Of a stretch of 64,000 bases of DNA, positions 1-7,421 are shown one piece after another. This DNA comes from DATBRV01 sp036560145 (GTDB taxonomy: Bacteria > Myxococcota_A > UBA9160 > SMWR01). The stretch is from positions 6,473 through 70,472 of the forward strand of contig DATBRV010000078.1 in assembly GCA_036560145.1 (NCBI GenBank), read 5' to 3'. Numbering within the stretch: position 1 is the first letter of the stretch; the number at the start of each line of letters is the position of its first letter. The position numbers and the translations under genes are program-made. The notes under the pieces were generated by a model. That model made no database searches and was not told the DNA's origin. It was given only the letters and a program-made list of their open reading frames with translations.

Positions 1-258
1 CGGCTCGACCAGCAGCCGGCGCGCGGGGACCCCGGCCGCCTCGCGCACGGCGCGGGCGTGCTCGCGGCCGCAGACGACCCAGATCCGGTCCCGGCCCGCG
101 AACCGGCGCGCTCGCGCCACGGTCGCCGCGAGCAGGCTGCCCCCGGCCACCACCTCGAGGACCGGCTTCGGGCGTCGCTGCCGCGACGCCGGCCAGAACC
201 GTTCGCCGGCGCCGCCGGCCAGGATCACCGCGTGCAGCGCGCCCCGGACAGGGCTCAT
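1..258 (-). CDS. manC: Mannose-1-phosphate guanylyltransferase, N-terminal part (cut by window edge)
   Basis: This gene starts at an ATG at 258 and runs off the left edge, so only the first 86 codons are present. The protein opens with the nucleotidyltransferase signature LAGGAGERFWPASR followed by RRPKPVLE, the form typical of mannose-1-phosphate guanylyltransferases, which make GDP-mannose from mannose-1-phosphate and GTP. Its ATG overlaps the TGA of the UDP-glucose dehydrogenase gene by 4 bases, so the two are probably translationally coupled. It would feed the GDP-mannose 4,6-dehydratase at 3497-4498, with ManA at 51698-52912 upstream in the pathway. Another sugar-phosphate nucleotidyltransferase specificity is possible because the C-terminal half is not visible. 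Confidence 0.82.
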   Translation of the reverse strand, partial: MSPVRGALHAVILAGGAGERFWPASRQRRPKPVLEVVAGGSLLAATVARARRFAGRDRIWVVCGREHARAVREAAGVPARRLLVEP

Positions 259-1568
259 CCGCGGCCGACGCCGACGTACCGGAAGCCGGCGGCGCGCACC
301 GGCTCGGGCTTGTACACGTTGCGCAGGTCCACGATGGCGGGCGTGCGCAGCAGCGCCTTCACGCGCTCGAGATCGAGCATCCGGAACAGGTTCCATTCGG
401 TGATGATGACCAGGACGTCGGCGCCCGCGCAGACGTCGTAGGCGTCCTCGCAGAGCGTGATGTCGGGAAGCAGCGGCTTCGCCACCGACATCGCCTGGGG
501 GTCGAAGGCGCGCACCGCGGCGCCGCGCTCGAGCAGGCCCTGGATGATGTCGATCGAGGGCGCATCCCGCATGTCGTCGGTCTCGGGCTTGAAGGAGAGG
601 CCGAGCACGCCCACCGTCTTGCCCTGCGCGTCGCCGCCGAGCGCGTCGACGATCTTCTCGATCATGCGCTCGCGCTGGCGCTGGTTGACGCGGATCACCG
701 CCTCCACGACCTCGAGCCGCTCGCCGTGTTGGCCCGCGAAGTGGGCGACCGAGCGCGTGTCCTTGGGGAAGCAGGAGCCGCCGAAGCCGGGGCCCGCGTG
801 CAGGAACTTGGAGCCGATGCGCCGGTCGAGGCCGATCGCGCGCGCGACCGCCTGCACGTCGGCGCCCACGCGCTCGCAAAGATTGGCGAACTCGTTGATG
901 AAGGAGATCTTGGTGGCGAGCAATGCGTTCGCCGCGTACTTGGTGAGCTCCGCGGTCGGCACGTCGGTGAGCACGACCGGCGTCTCGTTCAGGTAGAGCG
1001 GCCGGTAGAGGTCCTTCAGGATCGCGACCGCCTGATCGTCCTCGGTGCCGATCACGACCCGATCCGGGCGCATGAAATCGCTGATCGCCGCGCCCTCGCG
1101 CAGGAACTCGGGGTTGGAGGCGACGCTGAAGCGCCGCGATTCGCCGGCCCGCGCGAGCTCCTCGGCGATCCAGCCGCGCACCTTCGAGGAGGTGCCGACC
1201 GGCACCGTGCTCTTCGTGACGATCACCTTGTAGCCGTCGAGCACCCGGCCGATCTCCCGCGCGACCGCCTCTACCGCCGTGAGATCCGTGCTGCCGTCGC
1301 GCTGCGCGGGCGTGGAGACGGCGATGAAGACCACCAGCGACGCGCGCACCGCCTCCGCGGTATCGGTCGTGAACGAGAGCCGACCGGCGCGCAGGTTCCG
1401 CTCGACCACGTCCTGAAGACCGGGCTCGTAGATCGGAATCTCGCCCTTCTGGAGCGCCGCGATCTTGGCGGCGTCCTTGTCGGCGCAGACCACCTGCACG
1501 CCGAATTCCGCGAAGCAGGCGCCGGTCACCAGACCGACATATCCGCTACCGACCACACAGACGTTCAT
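255..1568 (-). CDS. ugd: UDP-glucose 6-dehydrogenase
   Basis: A 437-residue protein of normal length for the UDP-glucose/GDP-mannose dehydrogenase family. It oxidises UDP-glucose to UDP-glucuronate with two NAD+. The N-terminal Rossmann motif GSGYVGLVTGACFAEFG lies at residues 7-23. The catalytic cysteine is in GFGGSCFPKD (residues 261-270, Cys266). The central and C-terminal domains are intact. Product UDP-glucuronate could be epimerised by the SDR enzyme at 2535-3500 and may be the substrate pool later amidated by the asparagine-synthase-like enzymes of this locus. It is the penultimate visible gene of a tightly packed minus-strand operon. Confidence 0.95.
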   Translation of the reverse strand: MNVCVVGSGYVGLVTGACFAEFGVQVVCADKDAAKIAALQKGEIPIYEPGLQDVVERNLRAGRLSFTTDTAEAVRASLVVFIAVSTPAQRDGSTDLTAVEAVAREIGRVLDGYKVIVTKSTVPVGTSSKVRGWIAEELARAGESRRFSVASNPEFLREGAAISDFMRPDRVVIGTEDDQAVAILKDLYRPLYLNETPVVLTDVPTAELTKYAANALLATKISFINEFANLCERVGADVQAVARAIGLDRRIGSKFLHAGPGFGGSCFPKDTRSVAHFAGQHGERLEVVEAVIRVNQRQRERMIEKIVDALGGDAQGKTVGVLGLSFKPETDDMRDAPSIDIIQGLLERGAAVRAFDPQAMSVAKPLLPDITLCEDAYDVCAGADVLVIITEWNLFRMLDLERVKALLRTPAIVDLRNVYKPEPVRAAGFRYVGVGRG

Positions 1569-1572
1569 CGGA

Positions 1573-2538
1573 TCAATCCCCCGTGGCAGCCTTCTGGTTG
1601 AAGCTCTCGGCCGTGCGACGCAGACCCTCGCGCAGATCGACCGCGGGCTCGAAGCCGAGCAGCTCGCGCGCGCGAGCGATGTCGGCGACGCTGTCGCGCA
1701 CGTCGCCCTCCCGCGCCGGCGCGTGGCGCGCCGGCACCAGGGCGCCCGTGATCTCGCGGATCGCGCGCCAGAGTTCGTTGAGTGAGATCCGGCGACCGGT
1801 CGCGATGTTGATCACGGCGCCCGAAGCGCGCGCCGCGTCGGCGGCGAGCAGGTTCGCGCGCACCGCGTCCTGGACGTACACGAAGTCCCGCGTCTGCTCG
1901 CCGTCGCCGAAGATGGTGGCGCCCTCCCCTGCCAGCGCCGCGCAGATGAAGCGCGGGATCACGGCCGCGTACTCGCTCTTCGGATCCTGGCGCGGGCCGA
2001 AGATGTTGAAATAGCGCAGCGCGACCGTCTCGAGCCCGTACAGGCTGGTGTAGAGGCGGCAGTAGAGCTCTCCCGCGTGCTTCTGGAGCGCGTAGGGAGA
2101 GAGCGGCTCCGCGCCCATGCTCTCGACCTTGGGCAGCACCTCGCTGTTGCCGTAGGCCGCGGAGGACGCCGCGTAGACCACGCGGCGCACACCCGCCCGG
2201 CGCGCGGCTTCCAGCACCTGGAGGGTGCCATCGAGATTGATCGAGTTGGTCCGGAGGGGTTCCGCTACGGAGCGGGGAACCGAGGCCACTGCCGCCTGGT
2301 GGAAGACCACCTCGGCGCCTGCCGCGGCCCGCGCGAGCGCAGCCTCGTCGCGCACGTCGCCGCGGATCAGCTCGACGACGTCGGCAACCTCCGCGAGGTT
2401 CGCCTCCCGGCCGCTCGAGAAGTCGTCGAGCACGCGCACGCGCCAACCCTCGGCGACGAGGCCCGCGACCAGGTGCCCGCCGATGAAGCCGGCGCCCCCG
2501 GTGACGAGCGCGCTGCGCGAGCCCAGCCGGGCGCTCAT
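1573..2538 (-). CDS. SDR-family UDP-sugar 4-epimerase (WbpP/GalE-like)
   Basis: A 321-residue extended short-chain dehydrogenase. The NAD-binding motif TGGAGFIGG is at residues 13-21 and the catalytic Tyr149-xxx-Lys153 lies in SPYALQK. The stretch LRYFNIFGPRQDPKSEYAAV (174-193) resembles the WbpP/TviC group of UDP-N-acetylhexosamine or UDP-hexuronate 4-epimerases. The ATG at 2538 was chosen because it puts the nucleotide-binding strand at the N-terminus and overlaps the stop of the upstream gene as ATGA. The exact substrate cannot be read from the sequence; UDP-GlcNAc, UDP-glucose and UDP-GlcNAcA are all possible. Confidence 0.85.
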   Translation of the reverse strand: MSARLGSRSALVTGGAGFIGGHLVAGLVAEGWRVRVLDDFSSGREANLAEVADVVELIRGDVRDEAALARAAAGAEVVFHQAAVASVPRSVAEPLRTNSINLDGTLQVLEAARRAGVRRVVYAASSAAYGNSEVLPKVESMGAEPLSPYALQKHAGELYCRLYTSLYGLETVALRYFNIFGPRQDPKSEYAAVIPRFICAALAGEGATIFGDGEQTRDFVYVQDAVRANLLAADAARASGAVINIATGRRISLNELWRAIREITGALVPARHAPAREGDVRDSVADIARARELLGFEPAVDLREGLRRTAESFNQKAATGD

Positions 2539-3500
2539 CGCGGCTCCCGCAGCCAGGCGACGAAGCGACGGATGCCTTCCTCGAAGGACACGCGAGGCGT
2601 CCAGCCCAGCGCCGCGCGGGCCGCCGAGGTGTCCGCCCAGGTTCGCGTCACGTCGCCGGTCTCGCGCGGGCGCCATTCGATCTCGGCCTCGATCGCGAGG
2701 GCCTGCTCGAGCTGCTTGACCAGCTCGAGCACCGTCACCGTGCGGCCGGCTCCGAAGTTGAGGATCGCGAAGCCGAGGTCGCGATCCAGGGCCCGGACCA
2801 GGCCGTCGACCAGATCGTCGATGAACGTGAAGTCGCGCAGACTGCCGCCATCGCCGTAGATCGGGACCGGACGTCCGGACAGCATGCGCTCGGCGAACTT
2901 CCGCACGGCGAGATCGGGCCGTTGCCTGGGACCGTAGGCGGTGAAGATGCGCGCGCAGGTGACGCCCAGACCCTGGGAGTGGTGGAACGCGTGCGCGAGC
3001 AGCTCGCACGCCCGCTTGGTCGCGGCGTAGGGTGAGATCGGGTGCAGCACGGGATCTTCCTCGCGGAACGGCCCGTTCTCGCGTTCGCCATAGACCGACG
3101 AGGAAGACGCGAGGACGAAGTGCGGCCGCCCCGACCGCGCCGCGGCCTCCAGCACGGCGGAGGTGCCGTGGACGTTCACGTCGGCGAAGGCGGTGGGCCT
3201 TTCCAGGCTCGCGCGCACGCCGGCGAGCGCGGCCAGATGAACGACGCCGTCGATCCCGCCCGCCCCGAAGACGCGCCCGAGCGCCGCGGAGTCGCGGATG
3301 TCGGCCCGCACCAGCCGGAAGCCGGGATGGCCCATGGCCGCGCCCAGGTTGCGCAGCTTCGCCTGCTCCGGATAGAAGGAATCGAAGTTGTCGAGGCCCA
3401 CGACCTCGCGCCCCTCGGCGAGCAGGCGATCGACCAGGCTCGAGCCGATGAAGCCCGCGGCGCCGGTCACGAGCACGCGTCGGGGGGCGGCGCCGCTCAC
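2535..3500 (-). CDS. SDR-family nucleotide-sugar epimerase, UDP-glucuronate 4-epimerase-like
   Basis: A 321-residue extended SDR enzyme with NAD motif TGAAGFIGS (residues 12-20) and catalytic Tyr158-xxx-Lys162 in SPYAATK. The segment GLDNFDSFYPEQAKLRNL (residues 35-52) is characteristic of UDP-glucuronate 4-epimerases, which fits the UDP-glucose dehydrogenase in the same operon. It starts at a GTG at 3500 that overlaps the TGA of the GDP-mannose dehydratase gene by 4 bases. Because it directly follows that dehydratase and no GDP-4-keto-6-deoxymannose reductase is otherwise recognisable here, that reductase role is an alternative. Confidence 0.8.
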   Translation of the reverse strand: MSGAAPRRVLVTGAAGFIGSSLVDRLLAEGREVVGLDNFDSFYPEQAKLRNLGAAMGHPGFRLVRADIRDSAALGRVFGAGGIDGVVHLAALAGVRASLERPTAFADVNVHGTSAVLEAAARSGRPHFVLASSSSVYGERENGPFREEDPVLHPISPYAATKRACELLAHAFHHSQGLGVTCARIFTAYGPRQRPDLAVRKFAERMLSGRPVPIYGDGGSLRDFTFIDDLVDGLVRALDRDLGFAILNFGAGRTVTVLELVKQLEQALAIEAEIEWRPRETGDVTRTWADTSAARAALGWTPRVSFEEGIRRFVAWLREPR

Positions 3501-4498
3501 CGCGACCGCCCCGCGCCGCGACGCCGGCCGCTTTGACGCTCCTGATTCTCGAGGTCGGACTCGACCATCAGCTGGATCAGCTCCTCGAAGCTGGTGCGCG
3601 CGCGCCAGCCCAGCGCTTCGCGCGCCTTGGTCGGGTCGGCGAGCAGGGTATCCACCTCCGCCGGGCGGATCAGCGCCGGGTCGACCTTCACGAACTCCCG
3701 CCAGTCGAGGTCGACGTGGCGAAAGGCGATCTCGACGCAGTCCTGCACCGAATGGTGCAGGCCGGTGCCGATCACGTAGTCGCCGGGGCTGTCCGGCTGG
3801 AGCATGCGCCAGATGGCGTCGACGTACTCCTTCGCGTAGCCCCAGTCGCGCCGGGCGTCGAGGTTGCCCAGGCGCAGCTCGTCCTGGAGGCCGAGCTTGA
3901 TGCGCGCCGCCGCCTCCGTGATCTTGCGCGTCACGAACTCGCGGCCCCGACGCGGGGATTCGTGGTTGAACAGGATCCCCGAGACGGCGTAGAGGCCGTA
4001 GCTCTCGCGGTAGTTCACCGTGATCCAGTGACCGTAGACCTTGGCGACGGCGTAGGGGCTGCGCGGGTGGAACGGCGTCGACTCGTTCTGCGGCGACTCG
4101 CGCGCCTTGCCGTACATCTCGGAGCTGGAAGCCTGGTAGAAGCGGATCTCGGGATCCACCATCCTCACCGCGTCGAGCACGCGCGTGACGCCGATCGCCG
4201 TGAACTCGCCCGTGAGCGACGGCTGCACCCAGCTCGTCGGCACGAACGACTGCGCGGCCAGGTTGTAGAGCTCCGCCGGCCGAGCCTCGCGCAGCGGCGC
4301 CACCAGCGAGCTCTGATCGAGCAGATCGGCCTGGTGCAGCACCACGCGCCCGCGCAGGTGCGCGATGCGCTCGAAGGTCTCGGTGCTCGAGCGTCGCACC
4401 AGCCCGTGGACCTCGTAGCCCTTCTCGAGCAGCAGCTCGGCCAGGTAGGAGCCGTCCTGGCCGGTGATTCCGGTGATCAGCGCGCAGCCCTGCCTCAC
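3497..4498 (-). CDS. gmd: GDP-mannose 4,6-dehydratase
   Basis: A 333-residue protein that converts GDP-mannose to GDP-4-keto-6-deoxymannose, the precursor of GDP-rhamnose, GDP-fucose and related sugars. The family-specific motif GITGQDGSYLAELLLEKGYE is at residues 10-29, with HGLVRRSS just after. The SDR catalytic pair is Tyr149-xxx-Lys153 in SPYAVAK. The start is a GTG at 4498, overlapping the stop of the phosphoglycosyltransferase gene as GTGA. An upstream in-frame extension overlaps the neighbouring gene and is not credible. The partner reductase is not obvious in this window. Confidence 0.93.
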   Translation of the reverse strand: MRQGCALITGITGQDGSYLAELLLEKGYEVHGLVRRSSTETFERIAHLRGRVVLHQADLLDQSSLVAPLREARPAELYNLAAQSFVPTSWVQPSLTGEFTAIGVTRVLDAVRMVDPEIRFYQASSSEMYGKARESPQNESTPFHPRSPYAVAKVYGHWITVNYRESYGLYAVSGILFNHESPRRGREFVTRKITEAAARIKLGLQDELRLGNLDARRDWGYAKEYVDAIWRMLQPDSPGDYVIGTGLHHSVQDCVEIAFRHVDLDWREFVKVDPALIRPAEVDTLLADPTKAREALGWRARTSFEELIQLMVESDLENQERQSGRRRGAGRSR

Positions 4499-5592
4499 CG
4501 CTCCTCCTCCTTCGGCCCGACCACCAGCTCGCCGCCGGCGGCCTCGTCGCCCGGCCGCGCCGAGAGCACGCCGAGGTTCCAGAGCAGGCGGAGCGTCAGC
4601 ACGATCACGACCGCCAGAAAGAGCGCCGCGACGACGCCGCGGATCCGGGTGAAGGAGAGCGCGATCAGACAGAAGCAGGCCGTCACGAAGTAGAACTGCA
4701 GCACCGCCGCGCGCGCGGAGCCGCGCGCCGACAGCAGCCGGTGGTGCATGTGCAGGCGATCGGCCCGGAAGGGCGAGGCGCCCTGCCGGAGGCGCCGGAG
4801 GATCGAGAGCCCCGTGTCGAGGATCGGCACCGCCAGCGCGAGCAACGGCACGACGAACGTGAGAATCGCCAGGCGGCGGGTTCCCTCCAGCGCGAGCAGC
4901 GCCAACACGAAGCCGATGAAGAGCGCACCGGTGTCGCCCAGGAAGATCCGGGCCGGGGCGAAATTGAACGGGAGGAATCCGAGCAGCGCGCCGAGCAGCG
5001 CGAGCCCCACGCACACGCCGATCGGCGAGCCCGCCTGCCATGCGATCACGGTGAGGGTTCCGCCGATGATCGCGCCGACGCCGGCCGCGAGGCCGTCCAG
5101 ACCGTCGACCAGGTTGACGGCGTTCGTGATCCCCACGATCCAGAGCGTGGTCCCGACCCAGGCGAGCCAGGGTGGGAAGCTCAGGCTGGTCGACATGATC
5201 GGGTCCGTCAGGTGGTCGACCCGGAAGCCGGAGGCGATCGCGATGGAAGCCGCGATCACCTGGACCAGCAGCTTCGGCACCGCTCCGAGGCCCCGCTGGT
5301 CGTCGAGCACGCCGAGCGCGATCACGAGCAGGCCGCCCAGCAGCAGGCCGCCGAGCCTCTGGGTGTAGATCAGATCTTCGGAGACCAGGACGCCGGCGGC
5401 GACGCCGGCGGCGAGCCCGCCCGCGACGGCGAGGCCGCCGAGCAGCGGCATGTTGTCGCGCCGGCTCACGGAGCGCTCGGTCGGGCGATCGACGATGCCG
5501 AGGGCGACCGCAGCGCGCGCCACCAGCGGGGTCGTGATCACGGCGACCACGAACGACACCGAGAGCGGTATCAGGAAGGTGAGCGCTTCCAT
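4495..5592 (-). CDS. MraY/WecA-family polyprenyl-phosphate glycosyl-1-phosphate transferase
   Basis: A 365-residue, multi-spanning inner-membrane protein of the polyprenyl-phosphate hexosamine-1-phosphate transferase family (WecA, TagO, WbpL). It should load the first sugar phosphate onto undecaprenyl phosphate. Visible family motifs are LDDQRGLG (97-104), NAVNLVDGLDGL (157-168) and FLGDTGALFIGF, which contain the metal-binding and catalytic aspartates. About ten hydrophobic segments are seen. XrtA loci often use a bacterial-sugar-transferase (TIGR03013-type) initiator instead, so a WecA-type initiator is notable. The donor sugar, probably a UDP-HexNAc, is inferred. Confidence 0.9.
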   Translation of the reverse strand: MEALTFLIPLSVSFVVAVITTPLVARAAVALGIVDRPTERSVSRRDNMPLLGGLAVAGGLAAGVAAGVLVSEDLIYTQRLGGLLLGGLLVIALGVLDDQRGLGAVPKLLVQVIAASIAIASGFRVDHLTDPIMSTSLSFPPWLAWVGTTLWIVGITNAVNLVDGLDGLAAGVGAIIGGTLTVIAWQAGSPIGVCVGLALLGALLGFLPFNFAPARIFLGDTGALFIGFVLALLALEGTRRLAILTFVVPLLALAVPILDTGLSILRRLRQGASPFRADRLHMHHRLLSARGSARAAVLQFYFVTACFCLIALSFTRIRGVVAALFLAVVIVLTLRLLWNLGVLSARPGDEAAGGELVVGPKEEER

Positions 5593-5634
5593 CGCCTCGT
5601 GTTCCGCGCCTCGAAGCTCCCGCCGGCCAGGAAG

Positions 5635-6486
5635 CTAGGTCGCGTACCCGTAACGCCCCTGATCCACCTGGGCGCCGTTGAGCACGAGGCCGAGCAACCG
5701 CCGGCGGTCGAGGATCTCGAGCGCCGCCTCGACCTCCTGGTGCGGTGTCACGTCTGCGCGCACGACCAGGATCAGCCCGTCGCACAGCTCGGCGACCGCC
5801 TTCGCGTCGGGGACGCCGAGGGCCGCCGGCGTGTCCAGGATCACGCGGTCGTAGCGGCGCGCGACCTCCTCGACCAGCTCCCGCATCCTCGGGCCGGAGA
5901 GCAGTTCGGAGGGGTTCGCCGGCTTGCCGCGCACTGCGAGCACCTCGAGGTTCATCCCCTCGACCTTGAGGATCGCAGAATCCAGGCTCACCGCATCGGA
6001 GAGGACCTCGGCGAGGCCGGCTTCCGGGCGCAGCCCGAGCGCCTGGTGGACCTTGGGCTTGCGCAGGTCGCAGTCGATCAGCAGCACGCGCCGCCCGAGG
6101 CTCATCGAGGTGACGATCGCGAGATTGATCGCCGCGGTCGTCTTGCCTTCGCCCGAGAGGGGGCTGGTGACCGCGAGGGTTCGAATCGGGCGCTGCGCGG
6201 CGAGCGCGTCGATGCGGCCGCGCAGCGAGCGGAACTGCTCGGCGACGTAGGAGTCGGGTTGGAGCAGCGAGATGCGCCGCTTGTTGAAATCGCCGCTGGG
6301 CTCGCCGCCTCCGCCCGCGCTGGCGAGCAGCCGCTTCCAGAGCGCCGGGCGCCCCTCCTTGGCGGGCCGCGGATGGGGCCGCGCCGGTTCGAGGTCGAGC
6401 GGCGCCGTGGGCGAAGTCGCGGGTGCGCCGGAGCGGCGCTTGCGCTCCTCCTCGGCCCGCCTCAGGGCATCGTAGACCTTCGCCAT
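5635..6486 (-). CDS. XrtA-associated tyrosine autokinase (BY-kinase, CpsD/CapB type)
   Basis: A 283-residue cytoplasmic kinase that pairs with the Wzz-like protein to control chain length and export. It begins MAKVYDALRRAEEER, the usual opening of exosortase-system kinases. Walker A is GEGKTT (112-117), Walker A' is LLIDCD (135-140), and Walker B is in YDRVILDTPA. The C-terminus ends GRYGYAT, so the autophosphorylated tyrosine cluster seems reduced to two tyrosines. It is split from the Wzz-like protein rather than fused. A ParA/MinD-type role is unlikely given the neighbours. Confidence 0.9.
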   Translation of the reverse strand: MAKVYDALRRAEEERKRRSGAPATSPTAPLDLEPARPHPRPAKEGRPALWKRLLASAGGGGEPSGDFNKRRISLLQPDSYVAEQFRSLRGRIDALAAQRPIRTLAVTSPLSGEGKTTAAINLAIVTSMSLGRRVLLIDCDLRKPKVHQALGLRPEAGLAEVLSDAVSLDSAILKVEGMNLEVLAVRGKPANPSELLSGPRMRELVEEVARRYDRVILDTPAALGVPDAKAVAELCDGLILVVRADVTPHQEVEAALEILDRRRLLGLVLNGAQVDQGRYGYAT

Positions 6487-6529
6487 CGCTACTCCCGAAT
6501 CCGCGTGCGAGACCGCCTCATGCGCTGCG

Positions 6530-7414
6530 CTACCGGCGAAGTCCGAACCAGCGGCGCCGGCGAGGCGCTGCGCCGCCGGACGCCGCAGCGCCCGCCCCGG
6601 GGCTCGCGCCGACCAGTCCGAGGTCGGACGCGATCTCCTGGATCAGGTCCGATCCGATCACCGACTGCTCCCGGGCATAACCCAGCAGCAGCGCCCCGTC
6701 GCAGACCACGTTCACCAGGCGGGGCACGCCGCCCGTGACGGCGTGGATCTCCCGCCGGGCGGAACGCTTGAAGATGCCCTTCCCCGTGTATCCCGCAAGC
6801 GCGAGGCGCTCGGCGATGTACTCGTCGAGCTCCTGGGGATCGAAGGGTCGCAGGTGGTGGCGCAGCACGATCCTCTGGCGGAGCTGGCGCAGCTCCGGGC
6901 GGGCGAGCACCTCGTTCAGCTCCGGCTGCCCCACCAGCATGATCTGGAGCAGCTTCTTGGAGGGCGTCTCGAGGTTCGAGAGCAGCCGGACCTCCTCCAG
7001 CATCTCGGGCGAGAGATTCTGCGCCTCGTCGATGATCAGCAGCGTCGTCTGATTGCGCTCGAGCCGCTCGATCAGGAAGTGATTGAGGGCGAGCAGATAC
7101 TCCGCCTTTGTCTGGCAGGTCTTCTGGATCCCGAGCTCGTCGAAGAGCACCAGGAAGAAGCCGAGCGGGTCGAGCTTCGGGTTGAACAGGAAGGCCGAGG
7201 CGGTGCTGGCATCGAGCTGGCCGAGCAGCGCGTGCAGCAGCGTGGTCTTGCCGGTGCCGACCTCGCCGGTGAGCAGCACGAAGCCCTTGCCCGCCTGCAC
7301 GCCGTAGAGCAGGGTCGCGAGCCCTTCGCGGTGGGTCTCGCCCAGGTAGAGAAAGGCGGGATCCGGCGTCATCTCGAAGGGCGGCCGCACCAGGCCATAG
7401 AACTCGGCGTACAT
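6530..7414 (-). CDS. XrtA/PEP-CTERM-associated AAA ATPase (ExeA-like)
   Basis: A 294-residue AAA ATPase related to ExeA/GspA. It begins MYAEFYGLVRPPFEMTPDP, the usual start of this family. Walker A GEVGTGKTT is at residues 50-58 and Walker B LLIIDEAQ at 125-132. The C-terminal 40 residues are low-complexity Ala/Gly/Arg. The family is found next to exosortase and polysaccharide export genes; its molecular job is not established, but ATP-driven assembly of the export complex is a reasonable inference. It sits between the autokinase and the Wzz-like gene in the same operon. Confidence 0.9.
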   Translation of the reverse strand: MYAEFYGLVRPPFEMTPDPAFLYLGETHREGLATLLYGVQAGKGFVLLTGEVGTGKTTLLHALLGQLDASTASAFLFNPKLDPLGFFLVLFDELGIQKTCQTKAEYLLALNHFLIERLERNQTTLLIIDEAQNLSPEMLEEVRLLSNLETPSKKLLQIMLVGQPELNEVLARPELRQLRQRIVLRHHLRPFDPQELDEYIAERLALAGYTGKGIFKRSARREIHAVTGGVPRLVNVVCDGALLLGYAREQSVIGSDLIQEIASDLGLVGASPGAGAAASGGAAPRRRRWFGLRR

Positions 7415-7421
7415 GGCGGCC

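Noticed and set aside
58..441. A 127-codon plus-strand frame at the left edge
   Set aside because: It lies opposite the coupled manC and ugd genes, which have clear motifs and a 4-base overlap.
4741..6738. A 665-codon plus-strand open frame opposite the phosphoglycosyltransferase, kinase and ATPase genes
   Set aside because: It is antisense to three well-supported genes and its product is Arg/Glu-rich with no recognisable domain.
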